A stretch of DNA of 32,800 nucleotides. It comes from JAEHDI01 sp035455185 (GTDB lineage: Bacteria; Acidobacteriota; Terriglobia; Bryobacterales; Bryobacteraceae). Where the stretch lies: contig DATIFQ010000405.1 of NCBI GenBank assembly GCA_035455185.1, positions 1-32,800 of the forward strand, in the 5' to 3' direction. Positions within the stretch are counted from its first letter, which is position 1; each line of letters begins with the position of its first letter. Shown here in pieces: positions 1-8,919 of this stretch. Made by a program: the position numbers and the translations under genes. Below the pieces are notes generated by a model. It saw nothing but the letters and a program-made list of their open reading frames with translations, had not been told where the DNA came from and did no database searches.

Positions 1-185
1 AGCGGAAACCGGCGGTCTTCAACCAGCACCACGTGGAGTCCGTTGTCCAGCTTCGTCTCAAAGACCGGCGGAAGCTTGAAAGCGGGCAGCGGCCCCGTCT
101 CGGGCGGCTTGGTTCGATCAATAGTCTGGGCGGAAAGGTTCATGGCGGCAATCACTGCAAATGCGGTCAGCACGGCCTTGGTCAT
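1..185 (-). CDS. M16 family zinc peptidase, N-terminal fragment (cut by window edge)
   Basis: Only the first 61 or so residues are in the window. The reading begins with a hydrophobic signal peptide (MTKAVLTAFAVIAAM...SAQ), followed after a Pro-rich linker by the M16 entry pattern KLDNGLHVVLVED, which in this family precedes the HxxEH zinc site. The ATG lies 6 nt after the stop of the complete M16 gene, so the two are almost certainly co-transcribed. Adjacent M16 pairs commonly form heterodimers in which one subunit carries the zinc site and the other binds substrate; whether this copy keeps the zinc site cannot be seen here. Predicted to act in the periplasm. Confidence 0.85.
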   Translation of the reverse strand, partial: MTKAVLTAFAVIAAMNLSAQTIDRTKPPETGPLPAFKLPPVFETKLDNGLHVVLVEDRRFP

Positions 186-191
186 GGTCGC

Positions 192-1571
192 CTACTTCCC
201 CGTCTTCTGGGCGCTGGGTTCGGCTTTTTCGGCCGGCGGCGCCGGCACGATTTCCAGCGTGAATCGTTTCTCGGGCACGCAGTACTTCCGCGCCGCGGCC
301 TGGATCTGCTCGGGCGTCACCGAGAGGAACGCGTCCATCTCGGAATTGATGTAGTCCGGGTCCCCGTCCAGCAGCTCGTACTGGCCAAGGAGCATGGCGC
401 GGCGGAGCGAGCTTTGCAGCCCGCTAATGCGCGAGGAGCGGAGGAACGTGCGCACGCGCGCGAGTTCCTTCGCCGGTACGCCGTCCTTTTGGATGGCAGC
501 GATTTCCTCCTGCACCTGGCCGGCGATCTCCTTGCCGGAGAACTTCGGATTGTGCAGCAGCAGCATCGCGTAATGACCGGGGTGCTTGTAGTCGCTCGAC
601 GCGGCGAAGGGCCAGCCGAGATTTGCCTCGAACTGAACCACTGACCGTTTGCCTTTGACCAGATTCTGCTGGAAACGGGAACTCTCGCCGCCGGTCAGGA
701 CCACGTCCAGCATCGCCAGCGCATAGAACTCCGCGGACCGGCGCTCTGGTCCCGGGTATCCCACCACTACCGCCGGCACCTGCGCCAGCGGGTCGCGGTA
801 CACCTCGGATTGCGCCTGCACCTCGGATGGCTCGCTCAGGTCGGGATGTTTCGGCTGCGGCTGCGCGGGGATGTCTCCGAAGTACGTTTCGACGAGCTTC
901 TTCGCTGCCGGAATGTCAATGTCCCCGGAAAGCACGAGCACGGCGTTGTTGGGCGCGTAGTAGACCTTGAAGAACCGGGCTACGTCGTCCACCGTGGCCG
1001 CGTTCAAGTCCTCGAAGGAACCGATCAGGGAATGCGAATTGCTCCAATTTCGGAATGCGATCAGCGGCCAGCGGTCGACGATGGCGGTGGCATAGGGCTG
1101 GTTGTCGAACGACAGCCGCCGCTCTTGCTTCACTGCCTCCTTCTGGTTTGTGAGGTTGTCGTCGGTGATGGCGAGGCTGCGCATGCGGTCCGATTCGAGC
1201 CACAGCCCCACCGCCAGTTTGTTCGCCGGCAACACTTCGAAATAGTCAGTGAAATCGGGATGCGTGGAGCCGTTCAACGTTCCTCCGTTGGACTCGACCT
1301 GTTTGAAATGCTGTCCCTTGCCCGCATTCGCCGAGCCCTGGAACATCATGTGTTCGAACAGGTGGGCGAAGCCCGTGCGGCCCTTCTCTTCGGACCTGGC
1401 GCCCACGCCGTAGATCACGTAGACGCTCACCACAGGCACCGCCTTGTCGGGCGCGAGGATCACTCGCATGCCATTCTTCAACTGGTATTTCTCGAAGGGG
1501 ATTCGGAAATCGGAACCACTAACCACGGCGGCTCCAGCGCAGAGCACAAGCATCGCGAATATTGACCTCAT
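192..1571 (-). CDS. Secreted M16 family zinc metallopeptidase
   Basis: A 459-aa insulinase/pitrilysin-type peptidase that degrades peptides or unfolded proteins in the periplasm. The ATG at 1571 is preceded by AAGGAG five bases upstream and opens a signal peptide (MRSIFAMLVLCAGAAVVSGS), so it is preferred over an in-frame start 66 nt upstream. The inverted zinc motif is intact: H70-L-F-E73-H74, with a downstream acidic ligand near E150 (KEAVKQERR), the usual spacing of about 75 residues. The C-terminal half is the M16_C-type domain. The length is that of bacterial single-subunit M16 proteins that work in pairs, and the next gene, 6 nt downstream, is a second M16. It lies 62 nt downstream of polX on the same strand. 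Confidence 0.93.
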   Translation of the reverse strand: MRSIFAMLVLCAGAAVVSGSDFRIPFEKYQLKNGMRVILAPDKAVPVVSVYVIYGVGARSEEKGRTGFAHLFEHMMFQGSANAGKGQHFKQVESNGGTLNGSTHPDFTDYFEVLPANKLAVGLWLESDRMRSLAITDDNLTNQKEAVKQERRLSFDNQPYATAIVDRWPLIAFRNWSNSHSLIGSFEDLNAATVDDVARFFKVYYAPNNAVLVLSGDIDIPAAKKLVETYFGDIPAQPQPKHPDLSEPSEVQAQSEVYRDPLAQVPAVVVGYPGPERRSAEFYALAMLDVVLTGGESSRFQQNLVKGKRSVVQFEANLGWPFAASSDYKHPGHYAMLLLHNPKFSGKEIAGQVQEEIAAIQKDGVPAKELARVRTFLRSSRISGLQSSLRRAMLLGQYELLDGDPDYINSEMDAFLSVTPEQIQAAARKYCVPEKRFTLEIVPAPPAEKAEPSAQKTGK

Positions 1572-1633
1572 GAAGCTCCTTGATTCTGGAACGGCTCCGC
1601 TCGCCGGCGCCTCTTGGTGCCGCCGGCAGGCCC

Positions 1634-3361
1634 TCACTTCTTACGCAAAAACCGGGTGAACTGTTCCAGGGAACGTGTATTCATGATATCATCCGCCGCC
1701 AGCCAGCCGCGCCGCGCCGTCAGCACGCCGTACTTCATATTCGTAAGATGCTTCGGGTGATGTGCGTCCGTTGAGATCGTGAAGCGTACTCCTTTTGCCC
1801 GTGCGGAGCGAAGCAGTGGAGCGTCGAGGTCGAGCCGCTCGGGACTGGCGTTGATCTCGAAGCAAACACCGCGTCGGGCCGCTTCGGCGGCTACGCGCTC
1901 GAAATCGAACGGAAATGCGTCGCGGTGGAGCAGAACGCGCCCGGTCGGATGCCCGAGAACTCGAAGGTGAGGGCTTTCAAGCGCCCGTAGGAGCCGGTCT
2001 GTCATCTCGGCCGATTCGAGGCTCATGTAGCTGTGGACGCTGCCGATAACCAGGTCGAGTTCGGCCAGCGCATCGCCGGCCAGATCCATCGACCCATCGC
2101 GCCGGATGTCGCACTCGAGGCCCGAAAACACACGAATCCCGAGGCCATCCTTGTTCAACTCCCGAACCTGCCGGGCGAACGACACCGCGCGTTTCTCATC
2201 GAGCCCGTTGGCCATTGCCAGCGCTTTCGAGTGGTCGGTGATGGCGATGTACTTGTACCCGAGCTCCCGCGCCGCCTGGGCCATCTCTTCGAGCGTCGCC
2301 CGCCCGTCGCTCTCGATCGTATGCATGTGCAGGTCGCCGCGAATGTCCCCGAGTTCCACCAGGTTGGGGAGCCTGCCCTCTTCGGCGGCGTCGATCTCGC
2401 CGAGGTTTTCCCGAAGCTCGGGAGGAATCCATGCGAGCCCGAGCGCGCGGTAGACATCCTCTTCCGTCTCGCCGGCCACTCTCGATTCGTCATCGGTGCG
2501 GAACAGGCCGTACTCGCTCAGCTTGAAGCCCATACGCACGCCTCGAGTGCGCAGGGCGACGTTGTGCTCCTTGCTGCCCGTGAAATACTGAAGCGCGGCC
2601 CCATAGCTCTCCCGCGGAAGCGCGCGAACGTCTACCTGCATTCCTTCGAGTCCGAACTTGGCGCTTGCCTTGTTGCCGCCTTTGCCGAGCACCTCGCTCA
2701 CTTTCGGATGTTTGATGAAGCGCTCGATCGTGGCGGTGGCGCCCGGCCCCGTTACGAGCAGGTCGAGATCGCCCACCGTCTCCTTCCCGCGGCGGAGACT
2801 GCCCGCGGGCGTCACCTGTTCGACACCCGGTTCCGACGACAGATACTCGCTGAGTTCCCGCGCCAGTTCGTCCGCAAAGCTCAGCAGAAAGCGTCCGACG
2901 CGCTTGCGGTACTGGGCTATCGAACGCAAAACCTTTTCTTCGAGCTTCGCGCCCATCCTCGGCAGCACCCGGAGCTTCTGTTCGAGACACAGGCGCTCCA
3001 GGTCGTCGATTGTGCTCACCCGGTAGTGCTCCCAGATCAGGGCGATGCTTTTCGGACCCAGGCCTTGGATCTTCAGAAACTCCAGGGCCGTCGGCGGGTA
3101 CTTTGCCAGAAGCTCGTCGCGGCGCTCGAACGAACCCCGCTCGGCGATCTCGGCCAGCACCGCGGCAAGGCCTTTTCCGATGCCTGGAATCTCCGTTACC
3201 GACCGGTCCGGGTCCTTGAGGATGTCGACGATTCGCTCCGGATGGTTCTCAATCGCCGACGCGCCGTTCCGGTAACTGCGGATGCGAAACGAGTCCTCTG
3301 CGGCGATCTCCATCAGGTCGGCCGTTTCCGCGAGAAGACGCGCGATTTCCCTGTTTTCCAT
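1634..3361 (-). CDS. polX: DNA polymerase/3'-5' exonuclease PolX
   Basis: A 575-aa family X DNA polymerase with a C-terminal PHP domain, acting in gap filling during base excision repair. Domains in order: helical 8-kDa-like region (1-80); two helix-hairpin-helix motifs, EIPGIGKG at about 57-64 and KIQGLGPK at about 97-104; nucleotidyltransferase palm with the metal-binding pair in GDLDLL (D198, D200) and a probable third Asp in QVDVRA (D244); and the PHP phosphoesterase domain from about 340 with H345 and H347 in DLHMHT, D376-H377, E416 in GLECD, H443 in GSVHSY and a terminal TDAHHP. Both active centres look complete and the length fits bacterial PolX. A TACAAT hexamer lies 20 nt before the ATG and no good Shine-Dalgarno sequence is visible. 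Confidence 0.95.
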   Translation of the reverse strand: MENREIARLLAETADLMEIAAEDSFRIRSYRNGASAIENHPERIVDILKDPDRSVTEIPGIGKGLAAVLAEIAERGSFERRDELLAKYPPTALEFLKIQGLGPKSIALIWEHYRVSTIDDLERLCLEQKLRVLPRMGAKLEEKVLRSIAQYRKRVGRFLLSFADELARELSEYLSSEPGVEQVTPAGSLRRGKETVGDLDLLVTGPGATATIERFIKHPKVSEVLGKGGNKASAKFGLEGMQVDVRALPRESYGAALQYFTGSKEHNVALRTRGVRMGFKLSEYGLFRTDDESRVAGETEEDVYRALGLAWIPPELRENLGEIDAAEEGRLPNLVELGDIRGDLHMHTIESDGRATLEEMAQAARELGYKYIAITDHSKALAMANGLDEKRAVSFARQVRELNKDGLGIRVFSGLECDIRRDGSMDLAGDALAELDLVIGSVHSYMSLESAEMTDRLLRALESPHLRVLGHPTGRVLLHRDAFPFDFERVAAEAARRGVCFEINASPERLDLDAPLLRSARAKGVRFTISTDAHHPKHLTNMKYGVLTARRGWLAADDIMNTRSLEQFTRFLRKK

Positions 3362-3381
3362 CGCTGGAGTGCCCCGGAAAA

Positions 3382-3387
3382 ATTGTA
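3382..3387 (-). promoter_or_regulatory. Putative -10 element of polX
   Basis: TACAAT on the minus strand, 20 nt before the polX ATG and within the 40-nt gap after the CDF gene. No convincing -35 was found. Confidence 0.35.
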
Positions 3388-3401
3388 GCGCTTTCGGCCC
3401 G

Positions 3402-4328
3402 TCAGCTCGGTCTATGGGCCTCTTGCCCTTCGGCGACCGGTGCCTCGTTGAGCAGTGGAGGGTAGGGCTCGACGTGCACCATGACGTCTGCCACCCACGG
3501 AAGCACTTTGGTGATCCGGATCCGGACCTGTGTCGCGATGTCGTGGGATGAGCGAACGGTCATCTGTGGGTCGACTTCGAGATGAAGGTCGACGTGGTGC
3601 TGAAGCCCGGTCTTCCGCGCGTAACATTTCTCCACGCCGAGCACACCCGGTACCGAAAGCGCGGTGCTCCGGATCTGGCGCATAAGGTCCGGCTCCGGCA
3701 TCGTGTCCATCAGTTGCATGGTCGTTTCCCGGACAACGCGCACACCGGTGAAAATCACAATCAGCCCGACGGCGAAGCCTCCGTAATGGTCGGCGGCGAG
3801 AAATCGCCCCGGATTGTAAAGTGTCAGTCCGACGGCTGCAAGCGCCGTGGAGCCCGAAAGGATGTCCACCATGTCATTCCAGCCGTCGGCCGTCAGAGAC
3901 GCACTGTGGATCTTTCGCCCATAGTAGAACTTCAGACGGGACATCACCGTCTTGGCCGCGATGGACGCCAGGAGCGGCCAAATGGCATACGCCGCGGGCG
4001 CTGTGTGCACAAAGTTCACTCGTTCGAGAGAGTGGATTGCGATGCCGGTGCCTGTCGCGACGAGTACCAGGCCGACAAGCAGACCGGTGAGAGTCTCGAA
4101 GCGCCCGTGGCCGTATGGATGATTTGCGTCGGGTGGTTTGGCGGCGACAAGCAACCCGAACAGGACGATCGCCGAGGTGCCCATATCCCCTGCCGATTCG
4201 ACGCCATCGGCAAACACCGAGGTCGAGTTGACCAGCAGCCCAACCACGATCTTGCTCGCGGCCAGTACGCCGCTGACCGCCATGCTGGCGATAGCAACCC
4301 GACGGCCGGTGCGCTGCAAGTCGCCCAT
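3402..4328 (-). CDS. Cation diffusion facilitator (CDF) family metal exporter
   Basis: A 308-aa inner-membrane metal/proton antiporter of the CDF family, which exports divalent cations such as Zn, Fe or Mn. About six hydrophobic segments are followed by a cytoplasmic domain. Diagnostic sites: FADGVESAGD in TM2, the HPYGHGRFE loop after TM3, and TADGWNDMVD in TM5. The transport-site residues are therefore Asp-type pairs (D...D), where dedicated Zn exporters usually have His-Asp. The C-terminal regulatory domain is present (SVPGVLGVEKCYARKTG, then HHVDLHLEVD). ATG 4328 is chosen because a longer GTG start at 4424 would overlap the start of the divergent gene at 4418, which has its own Shine-Dalgarno. 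Metal specificity cannot be settled from sequence. Confidence 0.9.
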   Translation of the reverse strand: MGDLQRTGRRVAIASMAVSGVLAASKIVVGLLVNSTSVFADGVESAGDMGTSAIVLFGLLVAAKPPDANHPYGHGRFETLTGLLVGLVLVATGTGIAIHSLERVNFVHTAPAAYAIWPLLASIAAKTVMSRLKFYYGRKIHSASLTADGWNDMVDILSGSTALAAVGLTLYNPGRFLAADHYGGFAVGLIVIFTGVRVVRETTMQLMDTMPEPDLMRQIRSTALSVPGVLGVEKCYARKTGLQHHVDLHLEVDPQMTVRSSHDIATQVRIRITKVLPWVADVMVHVEPYPPLLNEAPVAEGQEAHRPS

Positions 4329-4417
4329 GAAGGCAAGGATACCAGCCGTACGCTGCGCCTCGCTTGCGGGATCGCGCGCGAGGCTGATATCCTCGACTCC
4401 ACCTGGGAGATTCGTAT

Positions 4418-4720
4418 ATGACACTAACAGACGTGCGAAAACTGGCCATCCGCCGGCAGGCGCGCATCCGCTTCTCTGTGTCCGCCGGCACCGAGTGCGT
4501 GATCGACGAGCACGGCGTCGTTCGCGTCGCCGGTCTCGACGGACCGCCCTCCTTCAGCCTGGAAGAGGGATTCTCGGGAGCCGGCCAGTTCGTCTTGGAG
4601 CCGGTACCGGCCGCTGGCGTCAAGAATGCCCCCCTGCGGTCGCTCTGCCGTGACGAGCTTGAGGTGCTTCTTTCCGATGTCACTCCCGCCGCACAAAAAA
4701 CCAGCGACGACGAGGGCTAG
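4418..4720 (+). CDS. Small hypothetical protein (100 aa)
   Basis: Not recognised. It starts with MTLTDVRKLAIRRQARI and has no signal peptide or membrane segment. The first half is a compact mixed-charge segment; the last 20 residues are acidic and probably disordered (ending TSDDEG). The ATG is preceded by GGGAG eight bases upstream, which supports real translation. It is divergent from the CDF gene with an 89-nt gap and precedes the secreted TIGR03437-type protein by 86 nt. It could be a lineage-restricted protein; no function is proposed. Confidence 0.6.
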   Translation: MTLTDVRKLAIRRQARIRFSVSAGTECVIDEHGVVRVAGLDGPPSFSLEEGFSGAGQFVLEPVPAAGVKNAPLRSLCRDELEVLLSDVTPAAQKTSDDEG

Positions 4721-4806
4721 GCGCCTATCGGGCGAGAAAATAAGTATTCCATTAAGCTCCGAATTGAGAGATAATGCCTAGCAAGATTTCGCGTGGAGTA
4801 AGCACA

Positions 4807-7173
4807 ATGCGGCTGTCATTTCGTATCGTTTTCGTGCTTTGCTTCTTCACATTCCTGCTTCCGGCGCAGATTGAAGTTTCCACCAGCACGCTCTCATTCG
4901 AAGCGATCGCTGGGGGCAGTCCTCCGCCGGAGCAGCGCGTTTACGTGATCGCCTCTCCGGGAGGCACGCTCACCGAGGTGGCGCTCGCGGCCGACGGGGG
5001 CGCTCCCGGGCTTCTCGCCCCGAAATGGCTTGTGGTCGCTCCGAAATCGCTGACGATGCCCGGAGCGGTCCGCGTTGCGGTCGATCCGTCGACTCTCGTG
5101 GCCGGCACGCAAGCGTCTGCGAGAATTCTTTTCACGAAGATCGACGGTACGGCGCTGGGACCGCAGGTCCAGGTGACGCTGAATGTTCGAGAGAGCGCCC
5201 CCAAGCTTGTCGTGACGCCGGAAACCCTGCATGTTTACGGCAAAGCGACGACCTCGGCGTTCGTCGAAAGTGACATCGTACTTCGCAATACCGGTGGCGG
5301 CAGCCTCGCGCCGGTGACGGCCGAGGTGAAAAGCGCCGCGCCGTGGATGAGCGTCAAGGTGCTGGAGCCCTGCGCCGTCGAATGCACGGTTCGCGTCACC
5401 ACCCGTTATGGGATGGAAACCGGAACGCGCTTTGCCGTTGTCGGGCTCAATACCGCCGCGGGCGCCGCTCGCCTGCCCGTCGCGCTTCACGTCTCCGGCG
5501 ACGGGTCCATCCTGAGCCTGGAACCGCCCACGATTGCGCTCGAGGCGCGCTCGGGGCACGGTCTCATCCGATCGCGATACTCTCTCGTTTACTCCAACGG
5601 CGACACGCCCACCGACTGGATCGTGGAGAAAATCGCCGGGGGGGCGTGGCTGACTCTGGACAGCACAATTGGAGTGTCCAGCCGTTCGATTCCCGGAACG
5701 GTGTCCGTTTCCGCGAATTCAGCCGCTCTCGTGCCCGGTACCTATTACTCCCTGCTCCGCCTTTCCTCCAGCGGCGCGCTGAACTCGCCCTTGTATCTGC
5801 CCGTTGTCCTGCGTATTGCGGAGACTGCTGAGCCGCCAATCCCGCTCCTGCCCCTCGGCGGCTATGTGTTCACCGCGAAGATTGGGGAGAACCCGCCGCC
5901 AGGTCTGAAGTTCAATCTGTCGGCGAGCAGCGCCACGCCGGTGCAATTTCGCGCTTCGGTGGATCACGTGACCGGCGCCGGCTGGCTGACGGTAAGCCCG
6001 ACTTCCGGCTCGGTCTCAAGCACCGCCGCCGCTAGCATCAATGTTTCGACCACCGTGCTGCCGAAGGGAGTGTACACGGGAAAGATCCACTTCTCGGTCG
6101 GGAATCTGGGAATCCGTTCCTTGAACGTAACCACGATTTCGTCTCCAGCCTCTGGCTGCGTTCCCGGCTCGGTGCACATCACGCACCTCGGGATCCCCGA
6201 CGATTTCAAGGCGGCCGTAGGCGCTCATCTCCCGCTCGTCGTGTCGGTGTTGAACGACTGCGGTGAGGCCGTGACGAACGCGGCGGTGACGGTGGAGTTC
6301 TCCAACGGTGAGCGGTCCCTTCCGCTGCGGCACATCGCCAACGGTGTTTACGCGGAAGCCTGGAGCCCCTCGAAAGAAGCAGCGGCGCTCAACATCACGG
6401 CCGTGGCGACCTCGTCTGCGTATCCATTCGTTTCCCGTGCCATGGTGGCCGGGAGTGTAACCTCCGGCTCCGGTCCTGTTCTGTTCGCCAACGCCGTTCT
6501 GAACAACCTTAACCCGCTGGTCGGCGCACCGCTGGCCCCCGGAACCGTGGCTCAGGTCTACGGAAAGAACCTCGCCACCGCTACCGTCCAGCCGGGTTTC
6601 GTGAACGGCAAACTGCCGTCAACCTTCAACGAGACATCCGTGCTTGTTGGGGACATACCGGCGCCGCTCTACTACCTGAGTGACAGCCAGCTCAACGTCC
6701 AGCTTCCGGTGGAACTGGCGTCCGGTCGGGAGTACCAGGCGCTCGCAGCCCTTAACGGAGCGTGGTCGGTCCCCGTCACGGTTTTCACGGAGCCCGCAAC
6801 TCCCGGCGTCGTCGTCTACTCCGACAGCGGAGTCATCGCCCAGCACGCCGATTACAGCCTCGTGAACGCGGCGAGTCCTGCCCGCCCCGCAGAGTACATT
6901 CGCGTATACCTGGTCGGGATGGGTTCCACCAACCCTGTGGTAGCAACAGGACTGCCCGCCCCGCCCCAGCTTCACCGCGTGGTCAAACAGCCGGATGTCA
7001 CTCTTGACGGCGCTCCAGTCACGGTCTCGTACGCGGGCCTGGCCCCTGGTTGGGTCGGTCTCTATCAGATCGACTTCCAGGTACCCGCATCGGCCCAAAC
7101 TGGTAACCTGAAGTTGACCATTACTCAGAACGGCGTACTGGCCAACGACTCGTACCTGCCCGTCCGCCGCTGA
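4807..7173 (+). CDS. Secreted multi-domain beta-sandwich protein with TIGR03437-like C-terminal domain
   Basis: A 788-aa exported protein. The start at 4807 follows a GGAG and opens a clear signal peptide (MRLSFRIVFVLCFFTFLLPAQ); an upstream ATG at 4774 would only add a polar leader. The body holds repeated Ig/BACON-like modules of about 90-110 residues, recognisable by the recurring pattern W-LTV-P-SG-(S/T)-...-LPKGVYTGKIHFS. The last 220 or so residues match the C-terminal domain I know as TIGR03437 (start AVLNNLNPLVGAPLAPGT; inner GKNLATATV; end YQIDFQVPASAQTGNLKLTI), a domain typical of Solibacter relatives. No catalytic motif was seen. A cell-surface or extracellular binding role is plausible, but the TIGR03437 function is unknown. 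Confidence 0.85.
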   Translation: MRLSFRIVFVLCFFTFLLPAQIEVSTSTLSFEAIAGGSPPPEQRVYVIASPGGTLTEVALAADGGAPGLLAPKWLVVAPKSLTMPGAVRVAVDPSTLVAGTQASARILFTKIDGTALGPQVQVTLNVRESAPKLVVTPETLHVYGKATTSAFVESDIVLRNTGGGSLAPVTAEVKSAAPWMSVKVLEPCAVECTVRVTTRYGMETGTRFAVVGLNTAAGAARLPVALHVSGDGSILSLEPPTIALEARSGHGLIRSRYSLVYSNGDTPTDWIVEKIAGGAWLTLDSTIGVSSRSIPGTVSVSANSAALVPGTYYSLLRLSSSGALNSPLYLPVVLRIAETAEPPIPLLPLGGYVFTAKIGENPPPGLKFNLSASSATPVQFRASVDHVTGAGWLTVSPTSGSVSSTAAASINVSTTVLPKGVYTGKIHFSVGNLGIRSLNVTTISSPASGCVPGSVHITHLGIPDDFKAAVGAHLPLVVSVLNDCGEAVTNAAVTVEFSNGERSLPLRHIANGVYAEAWSPSKEAAALNITAVATSSAYPFVSRAMVAGSVTSGSGPVLFANAVLNNLNPLVGAPLAPGTVAQVYGKNLATATVQPGFVNGKLPSTFNETSVLVGDIPAPLYYLSDSQLNVQLPVELASGREYQALAALNGAWSVPVTVFTEPATPGVVVYSDSGVIAQHADYSLVNAASPARPAEYIRVYLVGMGSTNPVVATGLPAPPQLHRVVKQPDVTLDGAPVTVSYAGLAPGWVGLYQIDFQVPASAQTGNLKLTITQNGVLANDSYLPVRR

Positions 7174-7193
7174 CAGCTGATAGCTGAAAGCTG
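7171..7193. repeat. Heptanucleotide tandem repeat TGANAGC (3.3 units)
   Basis: The units TGACAGC, TGATAGC and TGAAAGC, then TG, run directly from the stop codon of the preceding gene (the first TGA is that stop). The repeat ends 10 nt before the TACAAT box upstream of hfq. Confidence 0.7.
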
Positions 7194-7202
7194 TTTTAGT
7201 GC

Positions 7203-7208
7203 TACAAT
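7203..7208 (+). promoter_or_regulatory. Putative -10 element of the hfq-hflX operon
   Basis: TACAAT lies 59 nt before the hfq ATG, just after the heptamer repeat. No strong -35 is visible at 16-18 nt spacing. Confidence 0.4.
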
Positions 7209-7267
7209 CTGGAGACACCCGGCAGCAGCCTGTTGAGGGGGTGCAGTTCCCGAACGAGGGAGATTCG

Positions 7268-7579
7268 ATGGAGAAGCTGGCGCAAAACATTCAAGAAGCA
7301 TTTTTAAACAACGCGCGCAAAGAGAAGACCTTCCTCACCATCTACCTGATGAGCGGCGTGAAGCTTTCCGGCCGCATCAAGAGTTTTGACAAATACTCTG
7401 TGGTTTTGGAGACGAATAACCAGGAGCAGTTGATCTTCAAGCACGCGATCTCGACTTTGGTGGTTTCCAAACCGACCCACACCTACGCGGCGGTCACGCA
7501 CGCACAAGCTGGTCCCCCGGTGGTCGGCGGTCCTCACCCCGCTCCGGGCGTGCCCTCCCACGAGTCCACGGAGGAGTAG
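7268..7579 (+). CDS. hfq: RNA chaperone Hfq
   Basis: A 103-aa Sm-like protein that forms a hexameric ring and helps small RNAs pair with mRNAs. The start at 7268 has AGGGAGA just upstream. N-terminal helix AQNIQEAFLNNARKEK, Sm1 motif TIYLMSGVKLSGRIKSFDKY and Sm2 motif IFKHAIS (the canonical form is YKHAIS) are all visible within the first 70 residues. The remaining 33 residues are a Pro/Ala/His-rich, probably disordered tail. It sits 12 nt upstream of hflX, the classical hfq-hflX arrangement. Confidence 0.97.
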   Translation: MEKLAQNIQEAFLNNARKEKTFLTIYLMSGVKLSGRIKSFDKYSVVLETNNQEQLIFKHAISTLVVSKPTHTYAAVTHAQAGPPVVGGPHPAPGVPSHESTEE

Positions 7580-7591
7580 ATTACCCGGCTG

Positions 7592-8917
7592 GTGAAGGAG
7601 TCTGACGAGCGGGCCATCCTGGTAGGGTTGGAGCTGCGCGGACGGACTGGGTCGCTCGCGGCGGGCAAGGCGGAGTCTTTCCGGTATTCGTCCGAAGAGT
7701 CCCTGGAAGAGCTTGCGGCGCTGGCGGAGAGCGCCGGAGCTGCTGTAGTCGAGCACGTCATCCAATCGCGCCCCGCTCCGGAAGCTGCCACTCTGATAGG
7801 CAGTGGCAAGGTGCGGGAACTCGCGCAGCTCACCGGGGCCTCGCAAGCCGACGTCGTTATCTTCGACAGGGATCTCAGTCCCACTCAGCAGCGCAACCTG
7901 GAGCGTGCGCTCTCGGTCAAGGTGGTCGACCGCACCCAGCTCATTCTGGACATTTTCGCCCGGCGTGCCCGCACTCGGGAGGGCCAGCTTCAGGTCGAGC
8001 TCGCCCAACTGAGTTACCTGCTGCCGCGCCTGGTCGGCCGCGGTGTTGAGATGTCGCGCCTCGGCGGCGGAATCGGTACGCGTGGACCCGGCGAGACCCA
8101 ACTTGAGACCGACCGCCGGCGGATCGCCCGGCGTCTCAAGAAGATACGCGTGGAACTCGAAAGTGTGCGCGGCCATCGCTCGGTTCAGCGCAAGCAGCGC
8201 CAGGCGATCCCGCTCGCCACTGCCGCCCTGGTCGGGTACACCAACGCGGGTAAGTCCACTCTCTTCAATCGCCTCACGGGAGCCGGCGTCCTGGCCGACG
8301 ACCGGCTCTTCGCCACGCTCGACCCCACGATTCGTGCCGCAATTCTGCCCTCCCGCCGGCGGATTCTGCTGAGCGACACCGTCGGATTCATTCGCAACCT
8401 GCCTACCACGCTGATCGACGCCTTCCGCGCCACGCTGGAGGAGGTGATCGAGGCGTCCCTCTTGATCCACGTCGTCGACGCGTCCTCCGCGCACGCGGTA
8501 CACCAGACCTCCCACGTCCGCAAGGTGTTGACCGAGATCGGCATCGCCAACACACCGCAGGTCCTCGTTCTCAATAAAGCGGACAGCCTGCCCGCCGGCG
8601 GCATCGACCGGGAAACCGTCCATCGCCGCCTGGCCGAGGATCTCGGAGCCATCGTTCAGGCCCGTGCCGTCAGCATTTCCGCGCTCACCGGAGCGGGTAT
8701 CGAACGCCTCCTGGAGGCAATCGACGAAACGCTGCCGCTCGATCCTGTCGAGCGCGTGCACTTCCGGCTCCCGGCAGGAGAGGGCGCCGCGCTTCATCTC
8801 CTCCACGAGTTCGGCCAGGTGCGCGCCGCCGACTACGCGGATGGCTACTGTAATGTCGAAGCGGACGTGCCTGAGTCCATCCGGCGCCGGCTTACTCGCT
8901 ACCTGGTAGAAAGTTAA
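7592..8917 (+). CDS. hflX: Ribosome-associated GTPase HflX
   Basis: A 441-aa GTPase that binds and splits stalled or idle 70S ribosomes. The start is a GTG at 7592 (MKESDERAILVGLEL). The N-terminal HflX domain includes the glycine-rich segment GGGIGTRGPGETQLE (about 158-172), followed by a coiled helical linker. The G domain has G1 GYTNAGKST (215-223), G3 DTVGF (262-266), G4 NKAD (328-331) and G5 ISALTG. It is 12 nt downstream of hfq and surely in the same transcript. Confidence 0.97.
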   Translation: MKESDERAILVGLELRGRTGSLAAGKAESFRYSSEESLEELAALAESAGAAVVEHVIQSRPAPEAATLIGSGKVRELAQLTGASQADVVIFDRDLSPTQQRNLERALSVKVVDRTQLILDIFARRARTREGQLQVELAQLSYLLPRLVGRGVEMSRLGGGIGTRGPGETQLETDRRRIARRLKKIRVELESVRGHRSVQRKQRQAIPLATAALVGYTNAGKSTLFNRLTGAGVLADDRLFATLDPTIRAAILPSRRRILLSDTVGFIRNLPTTLIDAFRATLEEVIEASLLIHVVDASSAHAVHQTSHVRKVLTEIGIANTPQVLVLNKADSLPAGGIDRETVHRRLAEDLGAIVQARAVSISALTGAGIERLLEAIDETLPLDPVERVHFRLPAGEGAALHLLHEFGQVRAADYADGYCNVEADVPESIRRRLTRYLVES

Positions 8918-8919
8918 TC

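Noticed and set aside
2033..3388. Long plus-strand open frame opposite polX
   Set aside because: Antisense mirror of a GC-rich gene: no motif, and the minus strand encodes a complete PolX.
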